A stretch of DNA of 63,455 nt, from contig CACYME010000026.1 of assembly GCA_902775475.1 (NCBI GenBank), positions 1 to 63,455 of the forward strand. The letters are read 5' to 3'. A program made the position numbers and the translations under genes. Within the stretch, counting starts at the first letter, position 1, and the number at the start of each line of letters is the position of its first letter. The notes below the pieces were generated by a model, which did no database searches, had not been told where the DNA came from, and worked only from the letters and a program-made list of their open reading frames with translations. Source of the DNA: an uncultured Prevotellaceae bacterium (GTDB taxonomy: Bacteria > Bacteroidota > Bacteroidia > Bacteroidales > Bacteroidaceae). Below are positions 19,447 through 28,213 of the stretch, piece after piece.

Positions 19447-19536
19447 TGTCTTCTGAATTAAAGATTTCACTCGTTAGACGCAACAATGATGTAAAAAACT
19501 ACACGAAAAGACAAAAAAAGTTTTTGCCAGCTTCAG

Positions 19537-19580
19537 AAAATCCGCGATTATCGGATTCTTGTCCTCAAACCGCGGATTTT
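19537..19580. repeat. Hairpin with AAAATCCGCG arms
   Basis: AAAATCCGCG (19537-19546) and CGCGGATTTT (19571-19580) form a 10-bp stem between the phosphatase stop and the sigma gene start. It may terminate the phosphatase transcript. The rest of the 182-bp gap shows nothing clear. Confidence 0.4.
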
Positions 19581-19628
19581 CGTCCGCCCATGCCGGATTT
19601 CTGTGGAGAGGCGTTTCTATCATCCCGC

Positions 19629-20891
19629 TCAGAGGCTGCTGCACCGGGCGGTATAGAACTGGCGGAAGTCGCTCCAGCGATAGTAGGGGAAGCGGTCTGA
19701 CGGCAGCGGCAGGGTGGCCTCCTGTCCGTTGAGCAGGCACTTCAGCAGAATGTCGCCGGGCTGCTTCTTGCTGCGGTAGAACACCAGCTGCATGTTGCAG
19801 GCCATGCTGGTCTCCCAGTTCTGGTAGCAGTTCTTCACCTCGTAGGGGTCCTCGGGGTCGCGGTCGGCGCCGTTGATGCCCATGAGGATGGTGAGCGGTC
19901 CCAGGCAGTTGTCGTGGCCGAAGCGCAGGTCGGCCACGTGGTCGCTGCTGCCGTCGAGCACGGCATCGGCCTTCCTGATGATGTCCTGCAAGATGGGAAT
20001 CATCACGTACTGGTCGGGGAAGAGCCAAGAATAGGTGCCCAGGTTGGCACTCTCCCACTGGTTCACGATTTCCTCGTCGGTGATAATGGTGCCCATCATG
20101 CCGTCGTGGCCGATGTTGGGCAGCGAGGTGTAGAGGTTGATGAGGTTGCTGCCTATGCGCTGCATGTTGCCGGGCAGACTGTCGGTGCTGGTGAAGACGC
20201 GCCTGATGACCCGCTCGCCCAGCGTGTCGTCGCTCTTGAAGCGGTCGCGGTGCTGCTCGTAGCGTGGCTTAGGCTTCGGCACGGCGGGATGGGCCACGGG
20301 GTTCTGCCGGTCACCGGGCACGACGCCGTCGAGGGTGAAGCGCGACGACTGCTCACGAATCTCGAGCAGCGGGTTGCACTGCACCAGCTCCTGGCAGAAC
20401 GACGACATGCTGAGCACGCAGCGGCCTGTCAGCGACGAGATGGCGAGCACGTTGCCACCCTTGCGGAACACCTCGGGGAAGTTGTTGTACATGGTCCGGG
20501 CGATGAACTGGTGCTGCTGCCAGCCCAGGTCGCTCAGCTCGCTCACGCCGGCGTTCAGCTCGTCCTTCGCCGCCATGAAGCGGGTGTAGAAAGCCTCGCC
20601 CTCGGCCGTCAGCTGGTGGCGCCTGTGGGCCGTGGTGAGCAGGCTGTCCAGTTCCCTGTAGAGCATGCTGTTCCAGTAGTAGCGCGAGCCGTGGCGCCCG
20701 TAGTGGCTGATGTAGAACGGCTTGTAGCCACTGGGAGCCTTCGTCAGGGCGACGGCCTCCATCGGATAGGGATAGTCGGTGCCGTAGGCCCGTCGTGGGT
20801 CGGCTTTCAGCTCGTCGAGCGGTGCGCGGTTCTGTGCACAGACCAGGGTGGCCAATAGCAATTGGACCAGAATCAATGTGTACTTTTTCAT
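19629..20891 (-). CDS. Secreted histidine acid phosphatase (branch 2, phytase-like)
   Basis: 420 aa with a signal peptide (MKKYTLILVQLLLATLVCAQ). Histidine phosphatase superfamily, branch 2: the catalytic YGRHGSR has R66-H67 at the phosphohistidine site, and the proton donor HD is at H326-D327 (RFGHDNCLG). Members hydrolyse phosphomonoesters such as inositol phosphates or sugar phosphates, here probably in the periplasm. The N-terminal half (PFYISHYGRHGSRY) closely resembles the phosphatase half of the GH92 fusion at 47967-51326, so the two are paralogues in this window. It starts 36 bp after the recG stop, same strand. Confidence 0.88.
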   Translation of the reverse strand: MKKYTLILVQLLLATLVCAQNRAPLDELKADPRRAYGTDYPYPMEAVALTKAPSGYKPFYISHYGRHGSRYYWNSMLYRELDSLLTTAHRRHQLTAEGEAFYTRFMAAKDELNAGVSELSDLGWQQHQFIARTMYNNFPEVFRKGGNVLAISSLTGRCVLSMSSFCQELVQCNPLLEIREQSSRFTLDGVVPGDRQNPVAHPAVPKPKPRYEQHRDRFKSDDTLGERVIRRVFTSTDSLPGNMQRIGSNLINLYTSLPNIGHDGMMGTIITDEEIVNQWESANLGTYSWLFPDQYVMIPILQDIIRKADAVLDGSSDHVADLRFGHDNCLGPLTILMGINGADRDPEDPYEVKNCYQNWETSMACNMQLVFYRSKKQPGDILLKCLLNGQEATLPLPSDRFPYYRWSDFRQFYTARCSSL

Positions 20892-20927
20892 AGGTGTTGG
20901 TTTTAATGGATAATAAAAAATAGGTTC

Positions 20928-23036
20928 TCAGGATATCTCGCTCCAGTTGATTTCGCCCTTGCGCAGCTGCTTCAGTCGCATTCGCAGCAGCTGGTGCTGA
21001 GGCAGTTCCAGCGTGGGGTCGCGGTCGATAATCTGCTGGGCCTCGTCGCGGGCCATCTGCACCAGCTGGCCGTCGCGGGCAATGTCGGCAATCTTCAGGT
21101 CGAAGGCCATGCCGCTCTGCTGCGTGCCCTCCAGGTCGCCGGGTCCGCGCAGCTTCAGGTCGGCCTCGGCAATGCGGAAGCCGTCGTTGGTCTCGCACAT
21201 GATGTCGATGCGCTTGCGGGTGTCCTCGCTCAGCTTGGCGGGCGTGACGAGGATGCAGAACGACTGGTCGGCGCCGCGCCCCACACGGCCTCGCAGCTGG
21301 TGGAGCTGACTGAGGCCGAAACGCTGAGCGTCGAGGATGACCATCACCGAGGCGTTGGGCACGTTCACGCCCACCTCGATGACGGTGGTGGCCACGAGCA
21401 TCTGCGTCTCGCCGCTCACGAAGCGCCTCATCTCCTCCTCCTTCTCGGCGGGCTTCATCCTGCCGTGCACCTTGCTCAGCCGGAACTCGGGGAAGGCCTG
21501 GCAGAGCACCTCGAAGCCCTGCTCCAGGTTCTTCAAATCAATCTTCTCGCTCTCCTCGATGAGGGGGAAGACGACGTAGATTTGCCGCCCCTGCCGTATC
21601 TGCCGGCGCATGCCGTCGTAGAGCGACGTCATGCGGGTGTCGATGACGTGTGAGGTCTGTATGGGCTTGCGGCCCGGCGGCAGCTCGTCGATGACGCTCA
21701 CGTCGAGGTCGCCATAGAGCGTCATGGCCAGCGTGCGCGGTATGGGCGTGGCGGTCATCACCAGCACGTGAGGGAGGGACTGGGGGATGGGGCTTTTCTT
21801 CCACAGCTTAGCCCGCTGGGCGACGCCGAAGCGGTGCTGCTCGTCGATGACGACGAGGCCCAGGCGCTGGAACTGCACGGTGTCCTCGATGACGGCGTGC
21901 GTGCCCACGAGGATGTGCACCGAGCCGTCGAGCAGCCCCTCGAGCACCTCGCGGCGGCGCTTGCCCTTCACCACGCCGGTGAGCAGCTCCACCCTGACGG
22001 GCAGGTTGCCGAGGAAGTCGCTGATGGTCTGCAGGTGCTGTTCGGCCAGAATCTCCGTGGGGGCCATGATGCAGGCCTGACAGCCGTTATCGAGGGCGAT
22101 GAGCATCGACATCAGCGCCACGAGCGTCTTGCCCGAGCCCACGTCGCCCTGCAGCAGGCGGTTCATCTGCCGACCCGAGCACACGTCGGCACGTATCTCG
22201 TGCATCACCCGCTTCTGCGCCCCCGTCAGCTCGAAGGGCAGGCAGTGGCGGTAGAAATCGTTGAAGAGCACCCCGATGCGGTTGAAGACGTAGCCGCTGT
22301 GCTTGCGGCGCTGGTCGCTGGCATAGCGCAGGATGTTCAGCTGGATGTAGAACAGCTCCTCGAACTTCAGCCTCACGCGGGCACGCTCCAGCTGGCGGGC
22401 GTCCTGCGGGCTGTGAACGGCACGCATGGCCTCGTCGCGGCTCATCAGGTGGCGCTGCTCGGTGATGAACGGCGGCAGCGTCTCGGCCAGGGGCTCGCGC
22501 AGCCGCTCCAGTAGCGTCTTCACCAGCCGCTCCACGCCCTGCGACGGCATGCCGCCGGCCTTCATCTTGTCCGTCGTGTTGTAGTATGGCTTCATATTCA
22601 GCGAAGACTGAGTCGCCTCCGTGCTCTCCATCTCGGGGTGCACCACCTGTATGCGGTTGTTGAAGACGCCGGGCTTGCCGAAGACCACATACTGCTGGCC
22701 AATCTTATACTTCGTGATGGCGCTCTGCCCGTAGTTGAACCACACGAGGTCCATCAGGCCGGTGCCGTCGGTGAAGTGGGCCACCACGCGCACCTTGCGA
22801 CGGCTCATCTCGAACTTCTCGAAACTCAGGATGTGGCCCATCACCTGCACGAAGGGCATGTCGCCGGTGAGCTCGCTGACGTGGTAGAACTTCGAGCGGT
22901 CTACATATTTATAGGGGAAATACTCCAGCAGGTCGCCGAAGGTCTGGATGCCCAGCTCTGCGCTGAGCATCTTCTTGCGGTTGGGGCCTACGCCCGGCAA
23001 GTACATGATGTCCTGTCCGAGTATGTCCATGCTCAC
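20928..23036 (-). CDS. recG: ATP-dependent DNA helicase RecG
   Basis: 702 aa, normal length. RecG is a superfamily 2 branch-migrating helicase that regresses stalled replication forks and processes recombination intermediates. Seen: the N-terminal wedge/OB region (DRSKFYHVSELTGDMPFVQV), Walker A GDVGSGKTLVAL near residue 295, motif II DEQHRFG, motif III TATPIPRT, and motifs V-VI TTVIEVGVNVPNA and QLRGRVGRG, followed by the TRG-type end. Start MSMDILGQ, with a second ATG two codons in. The XRE antitoxin gene ends 10 bp upstream on the same strand. Confidence 0.97.
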   Translation of the reverse strand: MSMDILGQDIMYLPGVGPNRKKMLSAELGIQTFGDLLEYFPYKYVDRSKFYHVSELTGDMPFVQVMGHILSFEKFEMSRRKVRVVAHFTDGTGLMDLVWFNYGQSAITKYKIGQQYVVFGKPGVFNNRIQVVHPEMESTEATQSSLNMKPYYNTTDKMKAGGMPSQGVERLVKTLLERLREPLAETLPPFITEQRHLMSRDEAMRAVHSPQDARQLERARVRLKFEELFYIQLNILRYASDQRRKHSGYVFNRIGVLFNDFYRHCLPFELTGAQKRVMHEIRADVCSGRQMNRLLQGDVGSGKTLVALMSMLIALDNGCQACIMAPTEILAEQHLQTISDFLGNLPVRVELLTGVVKGKRRREVLEGLLDGSVHILVGTHAVIEDTVQFQRLGLVVIDEQHRFGVAQRAKLWKKSPIPQSLPHVLVMTATPIPRTLAMTLYGDLDVSVIDELPPGRKPIQTSHVIDTRMTSLYDGMRRQIRQGRQIYVVFPLIEESEKIDLKNLEQGFEVLCQAFPEFRLSKVHGRMKPAEKEEEMRRFVSGETQMLVATTVIEVGVNVPNASVMVILDAQRFGLSQLHQLRGRVGRGADQSFCILVTPAKLSEDTRKRIDIMCETNDGFRIAEADLKLRGPGDLEGTQQSGMAFDLKIADIARDGQLVQMARDEAQQIIDRDPTLELPQHQLLRMRLKQLRKGEINWSEIS

Positions 23037-23046
23037 AGCAAGGGTA

Positions 23047-23382
23047 TTACCAAAGTGCCACTCGCCCTATACCTTTCATGTCGAGTGCACACTGTACACC
23101 AAGAGCCCTGAAAGCCCGCATCATGGAGTTTAAGGTGATGCTCTTGCCGCTTTCCAGCCGGCAAACCTGCGATCGCTGCACACCCATCTTCTCACCAAGT
23201 TCTGCTTGGGTAAGGTTCTTCGCTTCCCTGGCCTGCCTGATAGCTTCTCCAACACGATAAGCATGCACGGCTTCATCAACGCTGCGTTCAAACTCGTCGC
23301 GTTCAGGAGTCCCTATCGCGCCAAGGTCTTCTGTCAGCAATTCTTCAAAATCATACAACTTTATATCACCGACTTGTCTCAT
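23047..23382 (-). CDS. XRE-family HTH antitoxin-like protein
   Basis: 111 aa. The C-terminal half is an HTH_3/Cro-CI domain (IRQAREAKNLTQAELGEKMG, then VQRSQVCRLESGKSITLN). The N-terminal half is acidic (LYDFEELLTEDLGAIGTPER), as in HigA-type antitoxins of the Gp49/RelE-like toxin pairs of Bacteroidota. It lies immediately downstream of a 32-codon toxin-like fragment with a good promoter, so it would be the second gene of a HigBA-type operon whose toxin has been lost. It may now act as a free-standing DNA-binding regulator. Confidence 0.8.
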   Translation of the reverse strand: MRQVGDIKLYDFEELLTEDLGAIGTPERDEFERSVDEAVHAYRVGEAIRQAREAKNLTQAELGEKMGVQRSQVCRLESGKSITLNSMMRAFRALGVQCALDMKGIGRVALW

Positions 23383-23394
23383 AGTTACTTGTTT

Positions 23395-23493
23395 TTATTC
23401 TGGAAATACATTTTTCTTAACCCTTCTGCCTTTGCTATTCAAGAAATCGCGCGCTTCTTCCATTAGCTCAAGTTCAAATAATACCTCTTCCAT
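23395..23493 (-). pseudogene. Remnant of a HigB-like toxin
   Basis: A 32-codon frame (ATG at 23491-23493) encodes MEEVLFELELMEEARDFLNS then KGRRVKKNVFPE. The first 20 residues match the start of Gp49/HigB-type toxins (xLExLEEARDFLxSL). The remaining 12 basic residues could be the toxin's C-terminal end, joined after an internal deletion of roughly 80 codons. The stop codon is 12 bp before the antitoxin ATG, the normal toxin-antitoxin spacing. Family assignment rests on this short match. Confidence 0.5.
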
Positions 23494-23510
23494 AATTGTC
23501 AATTTCGCTG

Positions 23511-23518
23511 CAAAGATA
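23511..23518 (-). promoter_or_regulatory. -7 box of the toxin-antitoxin remnant operon
   Basis: TATCTTTG on the minus strand, with a TTGC about 19 bp upstream, 18 bp before the ATG of the toxin fragment. The promoter seems intact although the toxin is not. Confidence 0.55.
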
Positions 23519-23582
23519 CAAATTGTTTCCCAAATGCGCAACAAAAATATGCCATTTTTTATTACAACTATCATCTTTTTCT

Positions 23583-24053
23583 GGTTTCAAATTGTAAGCA
23601 CTTTTCTGTGAGTTTTCTAAAAATGGGTCGATTTACCCCCCAAAAAACAGGGGGTCTTCTGAAAAAAAGTGCTCGAGGCCGAAAAAACGCCCATTTTTCG
23701 AGGTATTCGTAAACGGCTGACGCACAACACTTTTCGTCCAAAACGAAAAAATTTGGCGGTCGATGGCTCGAAAAAGTCAACGCCACAGAAAAATTTGGCG
23801 TTGACTTTTTTCAAAAAAGCGTTCGTTCGAAAGTGAAAAAAACGGCAAAATTCTCGAAAAAAAATGCACAAAACGGGGGGGGAGTGTGCAAAAATCGGGC
23901 TTTTTTTCACATTTTTTTCCGCAGTCGATGGACGCCGAAAGGTTCAAAACGGCTCAAAAACGCCATTTTTCATTCTATTTTGCTTCGTCGCCGTGACGTT
24001 TTTTTGTCGAACTATTTTCTACGAAAAATTGTAAGCACCAAATTTGAGTTTTC
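23583..24053 (+). repeat. AT-rich non-coding repeat, copy A (left bracket)
   Basis: 471-bp element with no plausible gene. It begins and ends with AATTGTAAGCAC (23590-23601 and 24027-24038), each followed by a GAGTTTTC. The same arrangement and nearly the same sequence recur at 43007-43396 in the same orientation; relative to that copy, A has about 80 bp extra after 23850. The core is a 14-bp perfect hairpin, AAAAAGTCAACGCC (23771-23784) with GGCGTTGACTTTTT (23797-23810), which has T-runs in both directions and could terminate transcription both ways. Copy A ends 38 bp before the activator sites of the permease operon. Confidence 0.85.
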
Positions 24054-24090
24054 ATGTGAAGTCAATTCAAAAAGGTATTAACGTTCCAAC

Positions 24091-24129
24091 TGTCCATTTC
24101 CGAACACTCTGAGTGTCCAGAAATGGACA
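24091..24129 (+). promoter_or_regulatory. Two tandem TGTCC-N6-GGACA activator sites
   Basis: TGTCCATTTCCGAACA (24091-24106, one mismatch in the right half) and TGTCCAGAAATGGACA (24114-24129, perfect palindrome) are 23 bp apart centre to centre. They lie 42 bp upstream of a sigma-54 type promoter. The same pair occurs before tolC at 33263-33300. Position and symmetry fit upstream activator sites for an NtrC-family dimer; the regulator encoded at 40251-41618 is the obvious candidate. Confidence 0.8.
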
Positions 24130-24170
24130 GTCGGCTTTGTGCCATTGCTGATTATCAGCGAGTTGCAGTT

Positions 24171-24187
24171 TTGGCACGGTTTTGGCT
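24171..24187 (+). promoter_or_regulatory. Sigma-54 promoter of the permease operon
   Basis: TTGGCACGGTTTTGGCT matches the -24/-12 consensus TTGGCACGnnnnTTGCW except for one base (TGGC for TTGC). It has the required GG-N10-GC spacing (24173-24174 and 24185-24186). Predicted transcription start is near 24198, 24 nt before the ATG at 24222. Confidence 0.82.
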
Positions 24188-24221
24188 GGTAAAATGGCAA
24201 AACCATATTATTCTTTCAGAT

Positions 24222-25565
24222 ATGAGAATGATCCGACAAGCCCTCGCCCTGCTGCGCGAGGAACGACTTTTCTCCGGCATCTACATCGTGGGCACGGCCT
24301 TGGCCATAGCCTTCACGATGGTGATGGCCGTGGTGTATTACATCAAGCTGGCGCCCATCTATCCGGAGCGGAACCGGGCACGGACCGTCTACTTCGAGGG
24401 GCTGTGCATCGAGGCCGACAACGGCGGCAAGGGGCAGACAGGCTTCAGCGCCAAGGCATACGAGGAGTGGTTCAAGAACAGCCCGAACATCGAGTACTGC
24501 TCGCCCACGCTGCTGGCGGCAGGAACGGGCAAGACCTTGGGCAAATGCCACACCTTCGTGGTGCGCGGCAAGGACGACTACGTGGACGTCGTGCGCAATC
24601 AGGTCAATGCCGACTACTTTAAGATTTACGAGTACGACTTCGTGAGCGGTCGGCCTTTCACCCAGAAGGAGGTGGACGACAACGAGAAAGTCTGCGTCAT
24701 CAGCGATGCCCTGGCCGAGCGGCTCTTCGGCAAGGGCGTGGATGCCGTGGGAAAGATGGTGGAGATGGAGAGCGGACCTGAAGTGCGTGTGGTGGGCGTC
24801 TTCCGTGGCGGCAGTCAACTCACGCCCGACAGCTATGCCGACATCATCTATCCCCTCTTGAACGGTGTGGTGATGGGGATTCCCTATCAGGGCCTCTACT
24901 CCATCGTGGCCACCGTTAAGGACGACGACCACCTGCGGGCCTTGAAGCAGGAACTAGACGACGTTGCGGCCCGCACGCAGCAGGCGCATCCCGAGGTACT
25001 GGATGAGTTCAGCTTTGGCGGAAATCCTAAAAAGAAGTTGGTGCTGACCCGCGATATGGAGACCCACCCCATGCACGTTCTGAAGACGGAGAACCGCGAA
25101 GGCTCACTGAGCACGGTGACGGGCTGGCAGCTGGTGAAGCACTATGCAGGCCTGCTCTTCGTGCTGCTCTTCGTACCCGCCCTGAACCTCTGCGGCATCG
25201 TGGCGGGGCGCATGGAGCGACGCTCGGCAGAGATGGCCGTGCGCAAGACCTTCGGCGCACGCCGCTCGACGCTCCTCAGTCAGGTGGTGACGGAGAACCT
25301 GGTGCTGACCACCATCGGAGGCATCATCGGCCTCGTGCTCTCGTGGCTTGCTATCTACGGCCTGCGAAGGGAGATACTGGGCATGTTCTTCGACAACAGC
25401 ACCCTCAGCACGGCACCCATCGTGGAGGGCGAGATGCTCTTTGCCCCCACGCTCTTCGCCGGAGCCTTCGCTGCCGTCCTGCTGCTCAACCTCTTGGCCG
25501 CCGTCGTGCCTGCCTGGTGGAGTCTGAGAAAACCGATTGTAGAATCAATGATGGAAAAACGATGA
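24222..25565 (+). CDS. FtsX/MacB-type ABC permease 1 (pair 1, type I)
   Basis: 447 aa from the ATG giving MRMIRQALALLREERLFSG, chosen because paralogues at 26915 and 30282 begin alike and because earlier in-frame ATGs fall upstream of the predicted transcription start. One transmembrane helix (~20-45), then a periplasmic MacB_PCD-like domain of about 270 residues, and three helices in the FtsX domain (ALNLCGIVAGRMERRSAEMA, then VRKTFGARRSTLLSQVV). The end, RKPIVESMMEKR, is shared by the type I paralogues. The family uses ATP to drive export or mechanical transfer through a TolC-type channel, often of antimicrobial peptides or lipophilic compounds. Its TGA overlaps the next ATG. Confidence 0.85.
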   Translation: MRMIRQALALLREERLFSGIYIVGTALAIAFTMVMAVVYYIKLAPIYPERNRARTVYFEGLCIEADNGGKGQTGFSAKAYEEWFKNSPNIEYCSPTLLAAGTGKTLGKCHTFVVRGKDDYVDVVRNQVNADYFKIYEYDFVSGRPFTQKEVDDNEKVCVISDALAERLFGKGVDAVGKMVEMESGPEVRVVGVFRGGSQLTPDSYADIIYPLLNGVVMGIPYQGLYSIVATVKDDDHLRALKQELDDVAARTQQAHPEVLDEFSFGGNPKKKLVLTRDMETHPMHVLKTENREGSLSTVTGWQLVKHYAGLLFVLLFVPALNLCGIVAGRMERRSAEMAVRKTFGARRSTLLSQVVTENLVLTTIGGIIGLVLSWLAIYGLRREILGMFFDNSTLSTAPIVEGEMLFAPTLFAGAFAAVLLLNLLAAVVPAWWSLRKPIVESMMEKR

Positions 25566-26866
25566 AACAGATACTGAACAATATCCTAAACGCCAATAGT
25601 TGGCTCTTCCTCGAACTCGTCATCATCACCGTCGTGGCATGGGCGGTGTTCGACCCTGCCGTGGTCAACCTCTATTATCGCAGCCTGCCCTTAGGCTACG
25701 ACAGCAGCCAGCTGCTCTATGCCGAAACCGAGGTGAACGGCAGCTGGAATAAAGTCGTCGACGGCGTCCCGCAAGACCCCTACGAGATGACCGAAAAGCG
25801 CCGCGATCAGATACTGCACCAGCTGACGAGCGTGGAGGGCGTGGAATCGGCCTATCTCTACGAGCAAGAGTTCGGTGCCGTGGGCTATAGCCGTCCGGCT
25901 TTCAACGAGTGCGTTGTCGGCGGCGACACCCTGTATCTGGCAGTCATCAACTTCTGCAGCGGCGCCCACTTCTTCGAGACCTACGGGCTGAAGCCCCTGC
26001 CCGGCAGTCCGTCGGCAGCGGAACTCTCGCGCCTGTCGTATCAGGACCAGCAGGTGGTGCTGACGCGCTCGGGAGCCATTGCCCTGTTTGGCACCGCCGA
26101 CGTGGTAGGTCGCCGCCTCACCATCTGCTACGACCCAGCATACGAGGCAACGGTGGCCGGCGTGGTGGAGGACTTCCGTATGTCGGTATCCAACACGATA
26201 CGCTCTATGATCATCAAGCCCCAAAAAACGCAATATACCAACTGCCGATACGTCATCCGTCTGGAGAAGGGGCTGAACGCCCAGCACTTTGTGGAGGAGC
26301 ACGGACAGGAGCTGATACGCAGCGGACAGACGGGCTTCAGCCGCATCAGCCGCCTGACGACCTTCGACGAGTATCTGCAACGGCTCGAACTCGACGACGG
26401 TCGTACGCAGGAGGTGAACCGCAGCCTCGCGCTGGCCCTGTTCTTCCTCGTCAACCTGATGCTGGCGGTCATCGGCACCGTATGGCTGCATGCCAAGCGG
26501 CGCACCGAGGAGTGCGGCGTGCGCCGGGCTTTCGGGGCCACCCGTGGGCGGCTGCTCTTCGACTTCCTCTGGCGCAACGCCCTGCTGGCCACCGCTGCCG
26601 TCGCCGTGGGCCTCGTCATCTACCTGAACTATGCTCACAGTGGCATCCAGGTGTACAACGGTGAAGAATACTGCGAAACGCTCTACACCATCTATGGGAC
26701 TATACTGCCCATGGACAAGGCGTGGCCCGAACACTTCTGGCCCCACTTCCTCACAGTCTCAGCCATCGTCTACCTTATTATATTATGTACCGTCCTCATC
26801 GGCACCGCCATCCCCGCCCTGAAGATTATCGGGACGAGAATCACCACGGCACTGAGGGATGAGTGA
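25562..26866 (+). CDS. FtsX/MacB-type ABC permease 2 (pair 1, type II)
   Basis: 434 aa starting at the ATG that overlaps the preceding stop (ATGA). The N-terminal helix reads WLFLELVIITVVAWAVFDPA, then a periplasmic domain (TRSGAIALFGTADVVGRR is a hallmark segment), then an FtsX domain with HAKRRTEECGVRRAFGATRG and two last helices (VYLIILCTVLIGTAIPALK). Type II paralogues are at 28210 and 31656. The type I and type II proteins probably form a heterodimer around the shared ATPase. The overlap implies translational coupling. Confidence 0.85.
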   Translation: MKQILNNILNANSWLFLELVIITVVAWAVFDPAVVNLYYRSLPLGYDSSQLLYAETEVNGSWNKVVDGVPQDPYEMTEKRRDQILHQLTSVEGVESAYLYEQEFGAVGYSRPAFNECVVGGDTLYLAVINFCSGAHFFETYGLKPLPGSPSAAELSRLSYQDQQVVLTRSGAIALFGTADVVGRRLTICYDPAYEATVAGVVEDFRMSVSNTIRSMIIKPQKTQYTNCRYVIRLEKGLNAQHFVEEHGQELIRSGQTGFSRISRLTTFDEYLQRLELDDGRTQEVNRSLALALFFLVNLMLAVIGTVWLHAKRRTEECGVRRAFGATRGRLLFDFLWRNALLATAAVAVGLVIYLNYAHSGIQVYNGEEYCETLYTIYGTILPMDKAWPEHFWPHFLTVSAIVYLIILCTVLIGTAIPALKIIGTRITTALRDE

Positions 26867-26874
26867 TTCGCCAG

Positions 26875-26914
26875 TACCCAGCTGTCAAATAGTCAAATCG
26901 TGAAATAGTCAAAT
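26875..26914 (+). repeat. GTCAAATA direct-repeat spacer
   Basis: The 48-bp gap between permeases 2 and 3 contains GTCAAATA/GTCAAATC/GTGAAATA/GTCAAATA in tandem, directly before the ATG at 26915. Other spacers in this operon use different short units. Confidence 0.5.
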
Positions 26915-28213
26915 ATGAGAATTATCCGACAGGTCCTCGCCCTGATACGCGAGGAGAAACTCTACTCAGCGATGTACATCGCGGGCACGGCGCTGGCCAT
27001 TGCCTTCGTGATGCTCATTGCCGAGGTGTACTATGTGAAGGTGGCCGACATTGAGCCGGAGGTACATCGCAGCACGACGTACAAACTGACACACTTTGCT
27101 TATCAGAAACAGACAGGCAACACGGTAGGCATTGATTACCAGATGTTCCGCGACCTGTTCCAGACCATGAAGACGCCGGAGTGCGTGATGGCTGTGGACG
27201 AGACATACGGCGTAAAAGGGTATGTGAAACTGCCCGATGGCCTGCACGACCGCGAGGTGCGGCTCAAGAATACCGAACCGGGGTTCTTCCGCTTCTATCA
27301 GTTCCACTTCATCGAGGGAGCACCTTTTACGCAGGATGATTTCGACAACGAGCGCCGTGTGGCAGTCATCACGAAGGAAATCAGCGATTTGCTCTTCGGC
27401 AAGGATGCGAAGGCCTTAGGGCAGACCGTCCGTTTCAACAACTTGGACTTCCGCATCTGCGGCGTGGTGGAAACGCCCAGCGCACTGACCGAGGTGTGTC
27501 TGGCCGACATCTATCTGTATTTATCAGCAGACGGGATGATGAAAGAGTGGTTGTCGCTCAATGCCTGGAGAAGTGTGCCGCTTCATCTTTACTTCAGCGT
27601 GCCTGCCGACCGGCTCGATGCCTTTATGCAAGAACTGAAGTCGGTTGAAGCCCGATACAATGCAACACATAAGGATGATCCTGCCGACGTATTGACTCCT
27701 CTGGTGAGTTACTACTCGGAGGTGTTGAGTGAATTTAGCCATATGTTCTACGCCAGTGTCAACGACAACCGTCTGTGGTTCCTCACGCCCGCCGCCATCC
27801 TGTTGCTCCTGCTCTTTGTGCCTGCCCTGAATCTGAGCGGCATGGTGGCCAGCCGCATGGAGCGACGGCTACCAGAGATGGCCATCCGCAAAGCCTTCGG
27901 CGCCAAGCGGAGGACGCTGCTCGGACAGGTCATCATGGAAAACCTCATACTCACGCTCATTGGTGCTCTCGTTGGACTGTGCCTTGCATGGACGGCACTC
28001 TACGCCTGGCGCGACTGGGTCTTTTATGTATTCTCCGAAAACACGAAGACCTTCGGCCGAGTGCCCATCATCGAGGGCGAGATGCTTTTCGGCCCCGCCA
28101 TCTTCCTCATTGCCCTGCTCTTTTGCAGCCTCCTCAATGTCTTAGCGGCCACACTCCCCGCATGGCTCAGCCTCCGTAAACCGATCGTAGAATCCATGAT
28201 GATTAAGAAATGA
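26915..28213 (+). CDS. FtsX/MacB-type ABC permease 3 (pair 2, type I)
   Basis: 432 aa. N-terminus MRIIRQVLALIREEKLYSAM is nearly the same as permeases 1 and 5. Architecture: TM helix, periplasmic MacB_PCD-like domain, three C-terminal helices including SGMVASRMERRLPEMAIRKA and FGAKRRTLLGQVIMENLI, and the conserved end RKPIVESMMIKK. Its periplasmic domain differs widely from permease 1 while the FtsX part is well kept, which suggests that the duplicates diverged in what they bind. The stop overlaps the next ATG (ATGA). Confidence 0.85.
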   Translation: MRIIRQVLALIREEKLYSAMYIAGTALAIAFVMLIAEVYYVKVADIEPEVHRSTTYKLTHFAYQKQTGNTVGIDYQMFRDLFQTMKTPECVMAVDETYGVKGYVKLPDGLHDREVRLKNTEPGFFRFYQFHFIEGAPFTQDDFDNERRVAVITKEISDLLFGKDAKALGQTVRFNNLDFRICGVVETPSALTEVCLADIYLYLSADGMMKEWLSLNAWRSVPLHLYFSVPADRLDAFMQELKSVEARYNATHKDDPADVLTPLVSYYSEVLSEFSHMFYASVNDNRLWFLTPAAILLLLLFVPALNLSGMVASRMERRLPEMAIRKAFGAKRRTLLGQVIMENLILTLIGALVGLCLAWTALYAWRDWVFYVFSENTKTFGRVPIIEGEMLFGPAIFLIALLFCSLLNVLAATLPAWLSLRKPIVESMMIKK

